Assembly (NCBI GenBank): GCA_963702695.1
Contig: CAVPDS010000030.1
Coordinates: 186,001-250,000 of the forward strand
Reading direction: 5' to 3'
Length of the DNA: 64,000 nucleotides
Source: VAZQ01 sp963702695
Lineage (GTDB): Bacteria; Pseudomonadota; Alphaproteobacteria; Rhizobiales; Xanthobacteraceae
The notes below the pieces were generated by a model. The model was not told the DNA's origin and ran no database searches. It was given only the letters and a program-made list of their open reading frames with translations. How positions within the stretch are numbered: the stretch's first letter is position 1; each line of letters begins with the position of its first letter. This document shows positions 52,254 to 59,917 of this stretch, piece by piece. Position numbers and translations under genes: made by a program.

Positions 52254-53030
52254 ATGCGATTGCTTCTTGCTCCGATTGCGGCCGCGCTGATGAGCGCGGT
52301 GCTGGCGCTGCCGGCGGCTTCGCCCGCCCGCGCGCAGGTCATTTCTACTGAACAGCGCGGCGAAATCGAAAAGATCGTGCGCGAATACCTGCTCAGCCAC
52401 CCCGAGCTGCTGCAGGAGGTGATGGCCGAGCTCGAAAAACGCGATGCGCAGGCAAGCTCCGAGAAGTCGGCGGCGGCGGTCAAGGAGCACGCGCAGGCGA
52501 TCTACACCTCGCCGCGCCAGGTCAACCTCGGCAACGCCAAGGGCGACGTCACGCTGGTCGAGTTCTTCGACTACAACTGCGCCTACTGCAAGCGCGCCAT
52601 GTCGGACATGCTCGACCTGCTCAAGAACGACGGCAAGCTCAAGGTCGTGCTGAAGGAATTTCCGGTGCTTGGCGAAGGCTCGGTGCAGGCGGCGCAGGTC
52701 GCGGTCGCGGTGCGCATGCAGGACAAGACCGGCGGCAAGAAATACCTCGAATTCCACCAGAAGCTACTCGGCGGGCGCGGGCCGGCCGACAAGGCGCGGG
52801 CGCTCGCGGTCGCCAAGGAAGTCGGGATGGATATGGCGAAGCTCGAAAAGGACATGGCGAGCGACGAGGTGAAGACTACGCTCGAGGAGAATTTCAAGCT
52901 CGCCGAAGCGCTCGGCCTCAACGGCACGCCGAGCTACATCGCCGGCAACGACGTGGTGGTGGGCGCCGTCGGCCTTCCCGCGCTGAAGGAGAAGCTCAAC
53001 CTCGCGCGCTGCGGCAAGGCCGCCTGCTGA
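52254..53030 (+). CDS. Periplasmic DsbA/ScsC-like thiol:disulfide protein
   Basis: 258 aa with a signal peptide (about residues 1-27). An N-terminal helical segment (IEKIVREYLLSHPELLQEVMAELEKRD) is typical of Com1/ScsC-like proteins, where it mediates oligomerisation. The thioredoxin-fold domain has CAYC in FFDYNCAYCKRAM and a cis-Pro in GLNGTPSYIAG. The C-terminal CGKAAC adds a second Cys pair. The ATG at 52254 is chosen because AAAGGA is 8 nt upstream. It is 13 nt after the M48 gene, probably one operon for envelope protein folding. Confidence 0.88.
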   Translation: MRLLLAPIAAALMSAVLALPAASPARAQVISTEQRGEIEKIVREYLLSHPELLQEVMAELEKRDAQASSEKSAAAVKEHAQAIYTSPRQVNLGNAKGDVTLVEFFDYNCAYCKRAMSDMLDLLKNDGKLKVVLKEFPVLGEGSVQAAQVAVAVRMQDKTGGKKYLEFHQKLLGGRGPADKARALAVAKEVGMDMAKLEKDMASDEVKTTLEENFKLAEALGLNGTPSYIAGNDVVVGAVGLPALKEKLNLARCGKAAC

Positions 53031-53063
53031 GCCAATTTCGGGTCACGCGGGCTTTCGGAATCG

Positions 53064-53093
53064 AAACGGCCGGGGCAAGAACCCCGGCCGTTT
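53064..53093. terminator. Strong bidirectional terminator hairpin
   Basis: AAACGGCCGGGG (53064-53075) and CCCCGGCCGTTT (53082-53093) form a perfect 12-bp stem with loop CAAGAA between convergent genes, 33 nt after the DsbA-like stop. T runs flank it on both strands. Confidence 0.88.
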
Positions 53094-53153
53094 CTTCATC
53101 TATTCGGGTCGACGTGGCCAAGCTTATCTCGGCCCCTTTGATTCATGCGATGA

Positions 53154-53444
53154 TTATTCGTAAATCGGCGTCGCCGCGCGAATGACGTCAACGTCCGGAT
53201 GCGCCTTGCAATAATCGGCCAGCGCCTGACCCTTCTTCACCAGTTCGTCGAAATCAACGACCGGCTCCGCCTTTTCATCAGCATGATAACCGTAGAGCCA
53301 TGACCAGATGATCATGATGCCGTCCTTGCCACTTTCCAGAAATTCCTTGCAGCTTGTCTTGCCGAGGTCGACCTTCTGAGCCTGGGCGGCCGGGGCGAAG
53401 GCGAGCAGCGCCGCGGCGATGAGGCTGGTTCGGACAACGCGCAT
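53154..53444 (-). CDS. HdeA/HdeB-like periplasmic protein
   Basis: 96-aa secreted protein: signal peptide about residues 1-22 (AAQAQ), then KVDLGKTSCKEFLESGKDGIMIIWSWLYGYHADEKAE and a second Cys in ALADYCKAHPDVDV. Two Cys spaced about 45 residues apart with a Trp-rich centre is the HdeA-family pattern, acid-activated chaperones in enterobacteria. In alphaproteobacteria the role is unproven. The ATG at 53444 is preferred over an in-frame GTG 24 nt upstream. Divergent from aroQ. Confidence 0.78.
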   Translation of the reverse strand: MRVVRTSLIAAALLAFAPAAQAQKVDLGKTSCKEFLESGKDGIMIIWSWLYGYHADEKAEPVVDFDELVKKGQALADYCKAHPDVDVIRAATPIYE

Positions 53445-53666
53445 GGGGTTTCGATCCTGTCTTGTCACTGTTGGAGGCGGGGGAAGTTATAATTATGGTT
53501 GTGTCCACGACGTTAGCTGCGCCGCCGCGAAGCGTAAAGGGTTGCCCGCGTAAACATGTGTCAAGATAAACAACGGCGCCCGCTCCGTTTAGCGGGTTCC
53601 GGTGCTTTTCCTTTGCGCACGTCCGCCCTATAAAGCAACGAATTCTCTTTCACGCCGGCTGGTTCC

Positions 53667-54119
53667 ATGGCGAAGACCGTGTACGTCCTCAACGGCCCGA
53701 ACCTCAATCTGCTCGGCACCCGCGAGCCGGAAACCTACGGCCACGCCACGCTCAAGGACGTCGAAGCGCTTTGCCGCGACACCGCTCGGGCGCATGGTCT
53801 CGAGATCGACTTCCGGCAATCGAACCACGAGGGCAGCCTGATCGATTGGATCCATGAAGCAGGCGCCCAGGCTGCCGTTGGGATCGTGCTCAACGCCGGC
53901 GGCTATACCCACGGTTCGATCGCGCTGCGCGACGCCATTGCCGCGGTGAAGACGCCGGTGATCGAGGTCCATATCAGCAACATCTTCGCGCGCGACGATT
54001 TCCGCCACCAGTCGCAGATCGCGCCAGTGGCGAAGGGGACGCTGTGCGGGTTCGGAGTCCAGGGTTACGCCCTGGCTCTCATGGGCCTCGCCGCGATGCT
54101 CGGACAGCGCAAGGATTGA
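53667..54119 (+). CDS. aroQ: 3-dehydroquinate dehydratase, type II
   Basis: 150-aa shikimate-pathway enzyme, dodecameric in studied species. The opening VYVLNGPNLNLLGTREPETYG carries the catalytic Arg and Tyr loop. FRQSNHEGSLIDWIHEA, LNAGGYTHGSIALRDAI and the His in IEVHISNIFARDDFRHQS follow in family order. It precedes accB by 4 nt, the conserved aroQ-accB-accC operon that links aromatic and fatty-acid precursor synthesis. Confidence 0.97.
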   Translation: MAKTVYVLNGPNLNLLGTREPETYGHATLKDVEALCRDTARAHGLEIDFRQSNHEGSLIDWIHEAGAQAAVGIVLNAGGYTHGSIALRDAIAAVKTPVIEVHISNIFARDDFRHQSQIAPVAKGTLCGFGVQGYALALMGLAAMLGQRKD

Positions 54120-54123
54120 TGCC

Positions 54124-54615
54124 GTGGCGCGCGAGCCGAAACAGGCGAAAGATCCGGGCGAGATGCCGAAACCTGCGATCGACCACGACCTGATCCGCGA
54201 CTTGGCGCGGCTGCTCGATGAGACCGGGCTCACCGAGATCGAATACGAGCGCGATGGCGCGCGTGTGCGCATCGCCCGGCAGCCGCAGGCGCCGGCAGCG
54301 CCGCAGCGCCCCGCGGTGACGCTGGAGTTGCCGCGTGCCAGCGCCGTGGCCGACGACAGTCCGCTCGATCCGTCGAAACATCCGGGTCTGGTGATCTCGC
54401 CCATGGTCGGCACCGCCTATCGCAGCGCCGAGCCGGGCGCGCGCCCGTTCGTCGAAGTCGGCAGCCGGGTGCGCGCGGGCGAGACGCTGCTGATTATCGA
54501 GGCGATGAAGACCATGAACCAGATTCCCGCGCCCCGCGGCGGCACCGTGATCCAGATTCTCATCGAGGACGGCCAGCCGGTCGAGTTCGCCGAGCCGCTG
54601 ATGATCATCGAGTGA
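54124..54615 (+). CDS. accB: Biotin carboxyl carrier protein of acetyl-CoA carboxylase
   Basis: 163 aa. The N-terminal helical part (DHDLIRDLARLLDETGLTEIEYERDG) leads through an Ala/Pro linker to the biotinyl domain, with the biotinylated Lys in IIEAMKTMNQI and the exposed thumb-type PMVGTAYRSAEPG. The GTG start at 54124 follows aroQ by 4 nt. Downstream, an inverted heptamer-repeat hairpin separates it from accC, which is unusual for this tight operon. Confidence 0.95.
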   Translation: MAREPKQAKDPGEMPKPAIDHDLIRDLARLLDETGLTEIEYERDGARVRIARQPQAPAAPQRPAVTLELPRASAVADDSPLDPSKHPGLVISPMVGTAYRSAEPGARPFVEVGSRVRAGETLLIIEAMKTMNQIPAPRGGTVIQILIEDGQPVEFAEPLMIIE

Positions 54616-54620
54616 GTGGG

Positions 54621-54715
54621 TAGTGAGTAGTGAGTAGTGAGTAGCGAACAGTGAAGAGGAGCGGCGAGATGCCAAGTGGTGACCGAATCGCTTCTATTCG
54701 TTATTCGCTATTCGC
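54621..54715. repeat. Inverted heptamer-repeat element 2 (accB-accC gap)
   Basis: Five heptamers TAGTGAG (three times), TAGCGAA and CAGTGAA occupy 54621-54655; a mirror array built on TTCGCTA/TTCGTTA occupies 54694-54715. As RNA, 54630-54651 pairs with 54694-54715 at 21 of 22 positions (five G-U wobbles), with a 42-nt loop. The array starts 5 nt after the accB stop and its second arm ends 11 nt before the accC ATG, which has no Shine-Dalgarno. It has the same layout as the dps-mazG element. Confidence 0.75.
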
Positions 54716-54726
54716 CCCTAGACGAA

Positions 54727-56070
54727 ATGTTCGATAAAATCCTCATAGCCAATCGCGGCGAGATCGCATTGCGCGTACTGCGTGCGTGCAAGGAGCTCGG
54801 CATCGAGACCGTGGCGGTGCATTCGACCGCCGACGCCGACGCCATGCACGTGCGGCTCGCGGATGAGAGCGTGTGCATCGGCCCGCCGACTGCGCGCGAC
54901 AGCTATCTCAACGTCCCGGCGCTCCTGGCCGCCTGCGAGATCACCGGCGCCGACGCTGTCCATCCCGGCTATGGCTTCCTCGCCGAGAACGCGCGCTTCG
55001 CCGAGATCCTCGAAGAGCACGGTATTCACTTTATCGGGCCGAAGGCGGACCACATCCGCCTGATGGGCGACAAGATCGAAGCCAAGCGCACCGCACAGCG
55101 GCTCGGCATCCCCGTCGTGCTCGGCTCGCAGGGCGGTGTCGGTTCCGATGATGAAGCATCCGCGATCGCCCAGACGATCGGATTTCCGGTGCTGGTCAAG
55201 GCGGCGGCCGGCGGCGGCGGGCGCGGCATGAAGGTCGCGCTCACCGCGGAGGACCTGTCCTCCGCGCTCTCGACCGCACGCGCGGAAGCAAAGGCCGCAT
55301 TCGGCGACGACGCGGTCTATCTCGAGAAATACCTGCAACGCCCCCGCCACATCGAGATCCAGGTGCTCGGCGACGGCGCCGGGCGCGCCATCCATCTCGG
55401 CGAGCGCGACTGCTCGCTGCAGCGCCGGCACCAGAAGGTGTGGGAGGAAGGCCCCTCGCCTGCGCTCAACGCCGGCGAGCGGGCAACGATCGGCGAGACC
55501 GTCGCCAAGGCGATGCGCGAGCTCAACTATCTCGGCGTCGGGACGGTCGAGTTCCTTTATGAGGACGGAAAGTTTTATTTCATCGAGATGAACACCCGCA
55601 TCCAGGTCGAGCATCCTGTGACCGAGGAGATCACCGACATCGACCTTGTCCTCGAACAGATCAGGGTCGCCGCCGGCAACGCACTCGAACTGACCCAGAG
55701 CGACGTGAAGTTTCACGGCCACGCGATCGAGTGCCGTATCAATGCGGAGAACCCGGTCACGTTCCGGCCATCACCCGGCAAGCTCGTACACTATCATCCG
55801 CCCGGCGGGCTGGGCGTGCGGGTCGATTCCGCCGCCTATCACGGCTACACCATCCCGCCCTATTACAACTCGCTGGTCGGCAAGCTGATCGTGCACGGCA
55901 AGACCCGCGGCGAATGCCTGATGCGGCTCAAGCGCGCGCTCGATGAGTTCGTCGTCGGCGGGATCGAGACCACGATCCCGCTGTTCCAGCGCCTGGTGCG
56001 CGAGAAGGACATCATCGACGGCGCCTATCACATCCACTGGCTCGAGGAGTTTCTCGCCAGGGAGGTGTGA
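54727..56070 (+). CDS. accC: Biotin carboxylase subunit of acetyl-CoA carboxylase
   Basis: 447-aa ATP-grasp enzyme that carboxylates the biotin of AccB. It starts MFDKILIANRGEIALRVLRACKELG (the standard N-terminus, so the in-frame GTG at 54676 is rejected). The Gly-rich loop is KAAAGGGGRGMKV, the Mg/ATP segment YFIEMNTRIQVEHPVTEEITDIDLV, and catalytic residues lie in CSLQRRHQKVWEE. No ribosome site is seen, and a heptamer hairpin ends 11 nt upstream. A small GAAA-loop hairpin follows 24 nt after the stop. Confidence 0.97.
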   Translation: MFDKILIANRGEIALRVLRACKELGIETVAVHSTADADAMHVRLADESVCIGPPTARDSYLNVPALLAACEITGADAVHPGYGFLAENARFAEILEEHGIHFIGPKADHIRLMGDKIEAKRTAQRLGIPVVLGSQGGVGSDDEASAIAQTIGFPVLVKAAAGGGGRGMKVALTAEDLSSALSTARAEAKAAFGDDAVYLEKYLQRPRHIEIQVLGDGAGRAIHLGERDCSLQRRHQKVWEEGPSPALNAGERATIGETVAKAMRELNYLGVGTVEFLYEDGKFYFIEMNTRIQVEHPVTEEITDIDLVLEQIRVAAGNALELTQSDVKFHGHAIECRINAENPVTFRPSPGKLVHYHPPGGLGVRVDSAAYHGYTIPPYYNSLVGKLIVHGKTRGECLMRLKRALDEFVVGGIETTIPLFQRLVREKDIIDGAYHIHWLEEFLAREV

Positions 56071-56093
56071 TGAGCGATGGACGGAGTATGACC

Positions 56094-56114
56094 GGTCGCC
56101 GCGAAAGCGGGACC
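56094..56114. repeat. GNRA-loop hairpin after accC, dispersed-repeat-like
   Basis: GGTC-g-CCGC, loop GAAA, GCGG-GACC: an 8-bp stem with one bulge. The CCGCGAAAGCGGGACCCAT text resembles a dispersed intergenic repeat common in Bradyrhizobium-like genomes and is possibly related to 24248-24277. It may terminate accC transcription. No T tract. Confidence 0.5.
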
Positions 56115-56212
56115 CATTCGCCGTGTCATAGAATTTTATGCACGGGCGGCGAACAAATCATTGTCGGGGGACATGATTTCTCGCTTTCGGCTTTCGGGGC
56201 GGCGAAGAATGC

Positions 56213-56632
56213 TTACGCTGGCGCGACCGCGATTTGTGGATGGCTGATCTTGCTCGCTCCCATGAGATAATCGAGCAGAGATCCCATCCGATACGGGTTG
56301 TAGGGCTTCGGCACGAACATCGAGCCATCGACCGGGTTCATGTGCTCGATCGTATAGCGGCGGCCGGAAGTGTAGATCACCGGCAGGTCGGGCCGCAGTT
56401 CGCGCGCCTTACGCGCCAGCGTCTCGCCATCCATTCCGCCCGGCAGGTTCACGTCGGTAAACAAGATATCAATGGGCGTCCCTGACGTCAGGCGATCGAG
56501 CGCTTCCCCCGCGGTCGCCACGGCAGAAACATCGAAGCCCTGTTCCTCCAGCGCTTCGGCTGCCAAATCGCAGATCAGCGGCTCGTCCTCGACCAGAAGA
56601 ACGCTCCCCCGCGTGTGGTTCGAAGTTGTCAT
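56213..56632 (-). CDS. Single-domain CheY-like response regulator
   Basis: 139-aa stand-alone receiver domain: acidic pocket LVEDEP, phospho-acceptor Asp in DILFTDVNLPGGMDG, conserved Thr/Ser in PVIYTSGRR and Lys in FVPKPYNPYRM. There is no output domain. GGAGAGG precedes the ATG. No kinase is adjacent. It lies 149 nt downstream of the CopC-CopD gene in the same direction, so a link with copper genes is possible but unproven. FixJ/PdhS-like or general-stress kinases are possible partners. Confidence 0.88.
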   Translation of the reverse strand: MTTSNHTRGSVLLVEDEPLICDLAAEALEEQGFDVSAVATAGEALDRLTSGTPIDILFTDVNLPGGMDGETLARKARELRPDLPVIYTSGRRYTIEHMNPVDGSMFVPKPYNPYRMGSLLDYLMGASKISHPQIAVAPA

Positions 56633-56781
56633 GTTGCCTCTCCATTACCTCTGTTGTCCCACGTCCGAGCCTGGAGATGATCGGCCCGCCCTCACGGAGG
56701 AGACGCGCGAACCCCAAAAATGGTTTGCAATCCGGCGAAAATTGAATCGATTGTGATTAGCGTGGCGTTAATGAGAAGAAA

Positions 56782-58377
56782 TCAAGGCGCACGCGGCAGG
56801 TCGATGTCGTCGTCGATCGCAGTCTTCTCGAAATCATTGACGAGGATGTCGAGCCGCACGTTCCATCGCCCCGCGAACGGAATGCGCAGGTCCTCGACTC
56901 GCCAGTTCGCATCGCCTTCCGACTTCGCCTCGCGGCGCAGGGGCTCGATCCCAGCCTTGGGATTGGCGAGGATCAGCGTGACCTCCTTCACCGCGAGCGG
57001 CCGAACTTCCGGATCGAGCATGAGGATGTCGAGCGTCGCTCCGCGGCCGCGGCTTTGCGTCAGCTCGAAGTTCGCCATCGCGGGCGCGCCGTGGATGTGA
57101 AACGCGATCGGCTCCAGTGCGGCCGCCAGCGCACGCGGCGGCGGCGTGAAGCGCCAGAGCGCGACGAGGCCGAGGATCACGATGGCGATCACGGTTTCCG
57201 CCGCGATCGAAATAACGAGCGGGCGAGCGGCCGCTTTGGCTTCGAAGCGCGGCACCAGCACGTAGCGATTGGCCGCGGCCAGAACTAACAGCACCGCCAC
57301 CAGCACCAGCTTCCGGAACAGCACTTCGCCGTAGCTCGTGGTCCAGAGCGCGTCGATCCGGTCGAGCTGCAGATAGGCGAGGAACAGTCCGGTCGTTGCC
57401 AGCAGGGCGAGAGGGACCGGAATGACGCGCGAGAATTGGCGCAGTGCGCCCGCCCCGCCCGCCCCATTGCGGAGACTCGCCGCCAGCGGAATGAGCGACC
57501 CGATCCAGAGCGCCACGCAGGCGACATGCAGGAACACCGGCGGGCGGCTGACCACCCACGGCCCGGCAGTGCCGGCGTGCCCGCTCACTGCGAGCGCCGT
57601 TCCCGCGCCGGCGAGCGCAGCGAGCGACAACGCGCGGCGCAGTCCCGTGCCCGCTGTCCGCATCGCGCCGAGACCGAGCAGCAGACTGACGGCAGCGATG
57701 ATCGCCGTCGCACCGTAGGAGGTGCCGAGACCGGTGCGCCAGACCTCGGCTTGCACGACGCGCGGCAGCGGCAAGGCCAAGGCGTCTAACCCTTGCAGTG
57801 CAACCGAAACCACCGCCGCCAGAAGTCCGAGCGCGAGCGCCGCAACGATCAGTGCCCGCGCACCGCGCGGCAAGGCAACGCCCGGCGCGATCCAGGCGGC
57901 GAACACCACGCCGCCGATGCCGAGAAATAAACCGAGATAGATCGCAACCTTCGCCGTCCAGATCGCGGTGCGCACCGCCGGATCGGTGTCGAGTGTTTCG
58001 ATGCCCGGCCCGGCGCTCGCCGCGCCGACCGAGAACAAGAGCGAGCCACCGATTGGATGCCCGTCGGCCGAGATCACCCGCCAGCTCAACACATGGGTGC
58101 CCCGCTGCAGCGGCGGCGGCGTGAGCGTCACGGTCTCGTTCTCGGCGGCAATCGAAGGCGTGATCGCCGCGCCGCTCGGGCCGATGATCCGCATGACCAA
58201 CGGCGAGACCGGCTCGTTGAAATGCAGCTTCAGCGCGTTCGGCGACGCCGGCAGGACCGAGCCGGCCGCTGGCTCGGTGCGCACCAGCGAAGCGTGCGCC
58301 CACGCTGCGCCGGCCTGCACCAGCGCCAGGAGGAGAACAGCGACAAAGAGGACGCCCCCGCCGCGCCGGGCCCGCAC
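56782..58377 (-). CDS. CopC-CopD fusion, copper-handling membrane protein
   Basis: 531 aa. After a signal peptide the mature protein would start at His28 (AWA-HASLVRTEPAAGS), the Cu(II) ligand position of CopC, with a second His in SADGHPIGGSLLFSV. A CopD part with about eight membrane helices follows (residues about 150-450) with conserved His (VSGHAG, FLHVAC), then a C-terminal periplasmic domain. The GTG start lies 3 nt after the YcnI-like stop. Such YcnI-CopCD sets handle or import copper. Fusion of CopC and CopD is known in other bacteria. Confidence 0.87.
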   Translation of the reverse strand: MRARRGGGVLFVAVLLLALVQAGAAWAHASLVRTEPAAGSVLPASPNALKLHFNEPVSPLVMRIIGPSGAAITPSIAAENETVTLTPPPLQRGTHVLSWRVISADGHPIGGSLLFSVGAASAGPGIETLDTDPAVRTAIWTAKVAIYLGLFLGIGGVVFAAWIAPGVALPRGARALIVAALALGLLAAVVSVALQGLDALALPLPRVVQAEVWRTGLGTSYGATAIIAAVSLLLGLGAMRTAGTGLRRALSLAALAGAGTALAVSGHAGTAGPWVVSRPPVFLHVACVALWIGSLIPLAASLRNGAGGAGALRQFSRVIPVPLALLATTGLFLAYLQLDRIDALWTTSYGEVLFRKLVLVAVLLVLAAANRYVLVPRFEAKAAARPLVISIAAETVIAIVILGLVALWRFTPPPRALAAALEPIAFHIHGAPAMANFELTQSRGRGATLDILMLDPEVRPLAVKEVTLILANPKAGIEPLRREAKSEGDANWRVEDLRIPFAGRWNVRLDILVNDFEKTAIDDDIDLPRAP

Positions 58378-58380
58378 CGG

Positions 58381-58890
58381 CTATCGCTTCGGCAGGAGCT
58401 TGACGCCGGGCGCGGGAGTGTCCGAGTGCGATCCCGCGGCCGGGATGTCGATCCAGCGGCTCACGCCTTTCTCGCATTCCTGTACCACTGGGAAGTACAG
58501 CATCTTGCCGGCTTCGAGCGTATCGCCGATCACCACGGTGAAGACGAACTCATCATAGAAGGCGTCTGGCAGCTTGCCGCCGCTCCAGTCGACCTCGGTC
58601 ACGCCCTCGGTCATCTTGGCGCCGCGCAGTTCGTAGGGCTTTGGATATTTGCCCTTGACGACGTCGAGCTTCCAGCCGGCCTTGGGCATCGGCTTCACGT
58701 CGATGACCTGTTCCGGAATCCGGACGCGCAGCGCTGTTGTCGCCGCACCGTCGCATCCATGGGGGACGCGCAGCACCGCCTTGTAGCCGCCGCCGATGGC
58801 CGCTTCCTTTTGTTCCAGCGTGACATGTGCCGACGCAATGCCGATGCCGGCGAGCACGCCGAGGATGCCGAGAGCCAATACGCGAATCAT
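58381..58890 (-). CDS. YcnI-like (DUF1775) copper-binding periplasmic protein
   Basis: 169 aa with a signal peptide predicted to cleave before His22 (IASA-HVTLEQKEAAIGGGYKAVLRVPHGC), the exposed N-terminal His used by YcnI-domain copper chaperones. GCDGAATTALRVRIPE and conserved Trp residues (AGWKLDVV, VDWSGG) follow. It is first in a two-gene operon with the CopC-CopD fusion (3-nt gap), so it probably delivers copper to or from it. The role is inferred from known YcnI biochemistry. Confidence 0.87.
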   Translation of the reverse strand: MIRVLALGILGVLAGIGIASAHVTLEQKEAAIGGGYKAVLRVPHGCDGAATTALRVRIPEQVIDVKPMPKAGWKLDVVKGKYPKPYELRGAKMTEGVTEVDWSGGKLPDAFYDEFVFTVVIGDTLEAGKMLYFPVVQECEKGVSRWIDIPAAGSHSDTPAPGVKLLPKR

Positions 58891-59049
58891 GAACAGTCTC
58901 CGAAACCGCCAGTCCGATGGAGCGATCGCCGGTCGGTGTCAGGCAATCGTGACTCCAACCGACTCTGGCACCTCTCGCATGCGATCCTACCATAGTATAC
59001 TGGGGTCGACATGAGGGGCGAACGCTCCGCGCGCGTCCGCACGGGATCC

Positions 59050-59715
59050 ATGGCCAGCCGCGAATCCGCATTCATCGAGATCACGCCGGAGGTGCTGCTC
59101 AAGGCCTATGCATGCGGCATCTTTCCGATGGCCGAGAGCGCGGAAGATCCGGCGCTCTATTGGATCGAGCCGGAGAAGCGAGGGATCATCCCGCTCGACA
59201 AGTTCCATGTGTCGGGGCGGCTCGCCCGCACCGTGCGTTCGGACCGCTTCACCGTCGCGATCAACCGCGATTTCGACGCGGTCCTGGACGGCTGCGCCGA
59301 GCCGCAGCCGGGCCGCCAGCGCACCTGGATCAATGCACGTATCCGCGAGCTGTACCGCAAGCTCTACGATCGCCGCCACTGTCACAGCATCGAGGCCTAC
59401 GAGGGCGGTGAACTGGTCGGCGGACTCTACGGCGTCACGCTCGGGCGCGCGTTCTTCGGCGAGAGCATGTTCCATCGCGCCCGCGATGCGTCGAAGGTCG
59501 CGCTGGTGCACCTGGTGGCGCGGCTCAAAGCCGGCGGGTTCACGCTGCTCGACACGCAGTTCGTGACCGACCACCTGCAGACTTTCGGGGCGATCGAGGT
59601 CCCGCGCCGGCAATACCATAAGCTCTTGGAAACCGCGCTGGTCGGTGAAGGCAATTTCAGCGCGCTCGGACTCAAGGAACCGGTCTCCGGCACCGAGGTC
59701 TTGGAAAAGCTTTAA
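59050..59715 (+). CDS. aat: Leucyl/phenylalanyl-tRNA-protein transferase
   Basis: About 221-aa N-end-rule enzyme that adds Leu or Phe to proteins with N-terminal Lys/Arg for ClpAP degradation. The family signature YACGIFPMAESAEDPALYWIEPEKRGIIPLD is near the N-terminus, with HCHSIEAYEGGELVGGLYGV, FFGESMFHRARDASKVALVHL and LLDTQFVTDHL downstream. The ATG at 59050 fits family N-termini; 59011 is an upstream in-frame ATG. It is followed convergently by DUF2155 and NDUFA12 genes, a standard alphaproteobacterial neighbourhood. Confidence 0.95.
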   Translation: MASRESAFIEITPEVLLKAYACGIFPMAESAEDPALYWIEPEKRGIIPLDKFHVSGRLARTVRSDRFTVAINRDFDAVLDGCAEPQPGRQRTWINARIRELYRKLYDRRHCHSIEAYEGGELVGGLYGVTLGRAFFGESMFHRARDASKVALVHLVARLKAGGFTLLDTQFVTDHLQTFGAIEVPRRQYHKLLETALVGEGNFSALGLKEPVSGTEVLEKL

Positions 59716-59787
59716 GGCAAGAAGTCGGCTTAAGCTATTGAACAGATGAGTTCAGGTGTCGTTGCAGATATTGACGCACGGCTCGTC

Positions 59788-59846
59788 ATTGCCGGGCATC
59801 CCGGTCCGGCCTCCGGCCAGCCAGAGCAAAGACTCCACCCGGCAAT
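59788..59846. repeat. ATTGCCGGG/CCCGGCAAT stem-loop between convergent genes
   Basis: ATTGCCGGG (59788-59796) and CCCGGCAAT (59838-59846) make a perfect 9-bp stem with a 41-nt loop in the aat-DUF2155 gap (202 nt). The CGTCATTGCCGGG start resembles the other dispersed palindromes here. It is followed by an AAAAAGGGCCTTTTT near-palindrome (about 59859-59873). Probably a bidirectional terminator or decayed repeat. Confidence 0.55.
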
Positions 59847-59917
59847 CCATCGCATTCGAAAAAAGGGCCTTTTTGCTAAGGAGCCCGGGCATGACGGATC
59901 CAAGTCAAAGCCAGGTA

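Noticed and set aside
54676..54726. GTG start for accC adding 17 residues
   Set aside because: The extra residues come from the heptamer-repeat spacer, and AccC proteins start at MFDKILIANRGEIA.
56067..56270. Small frame overlapping the accC stop
   Set aside because: It reads through a dispersed hairpin and antisense to the receiver gene, with no family resemblance.
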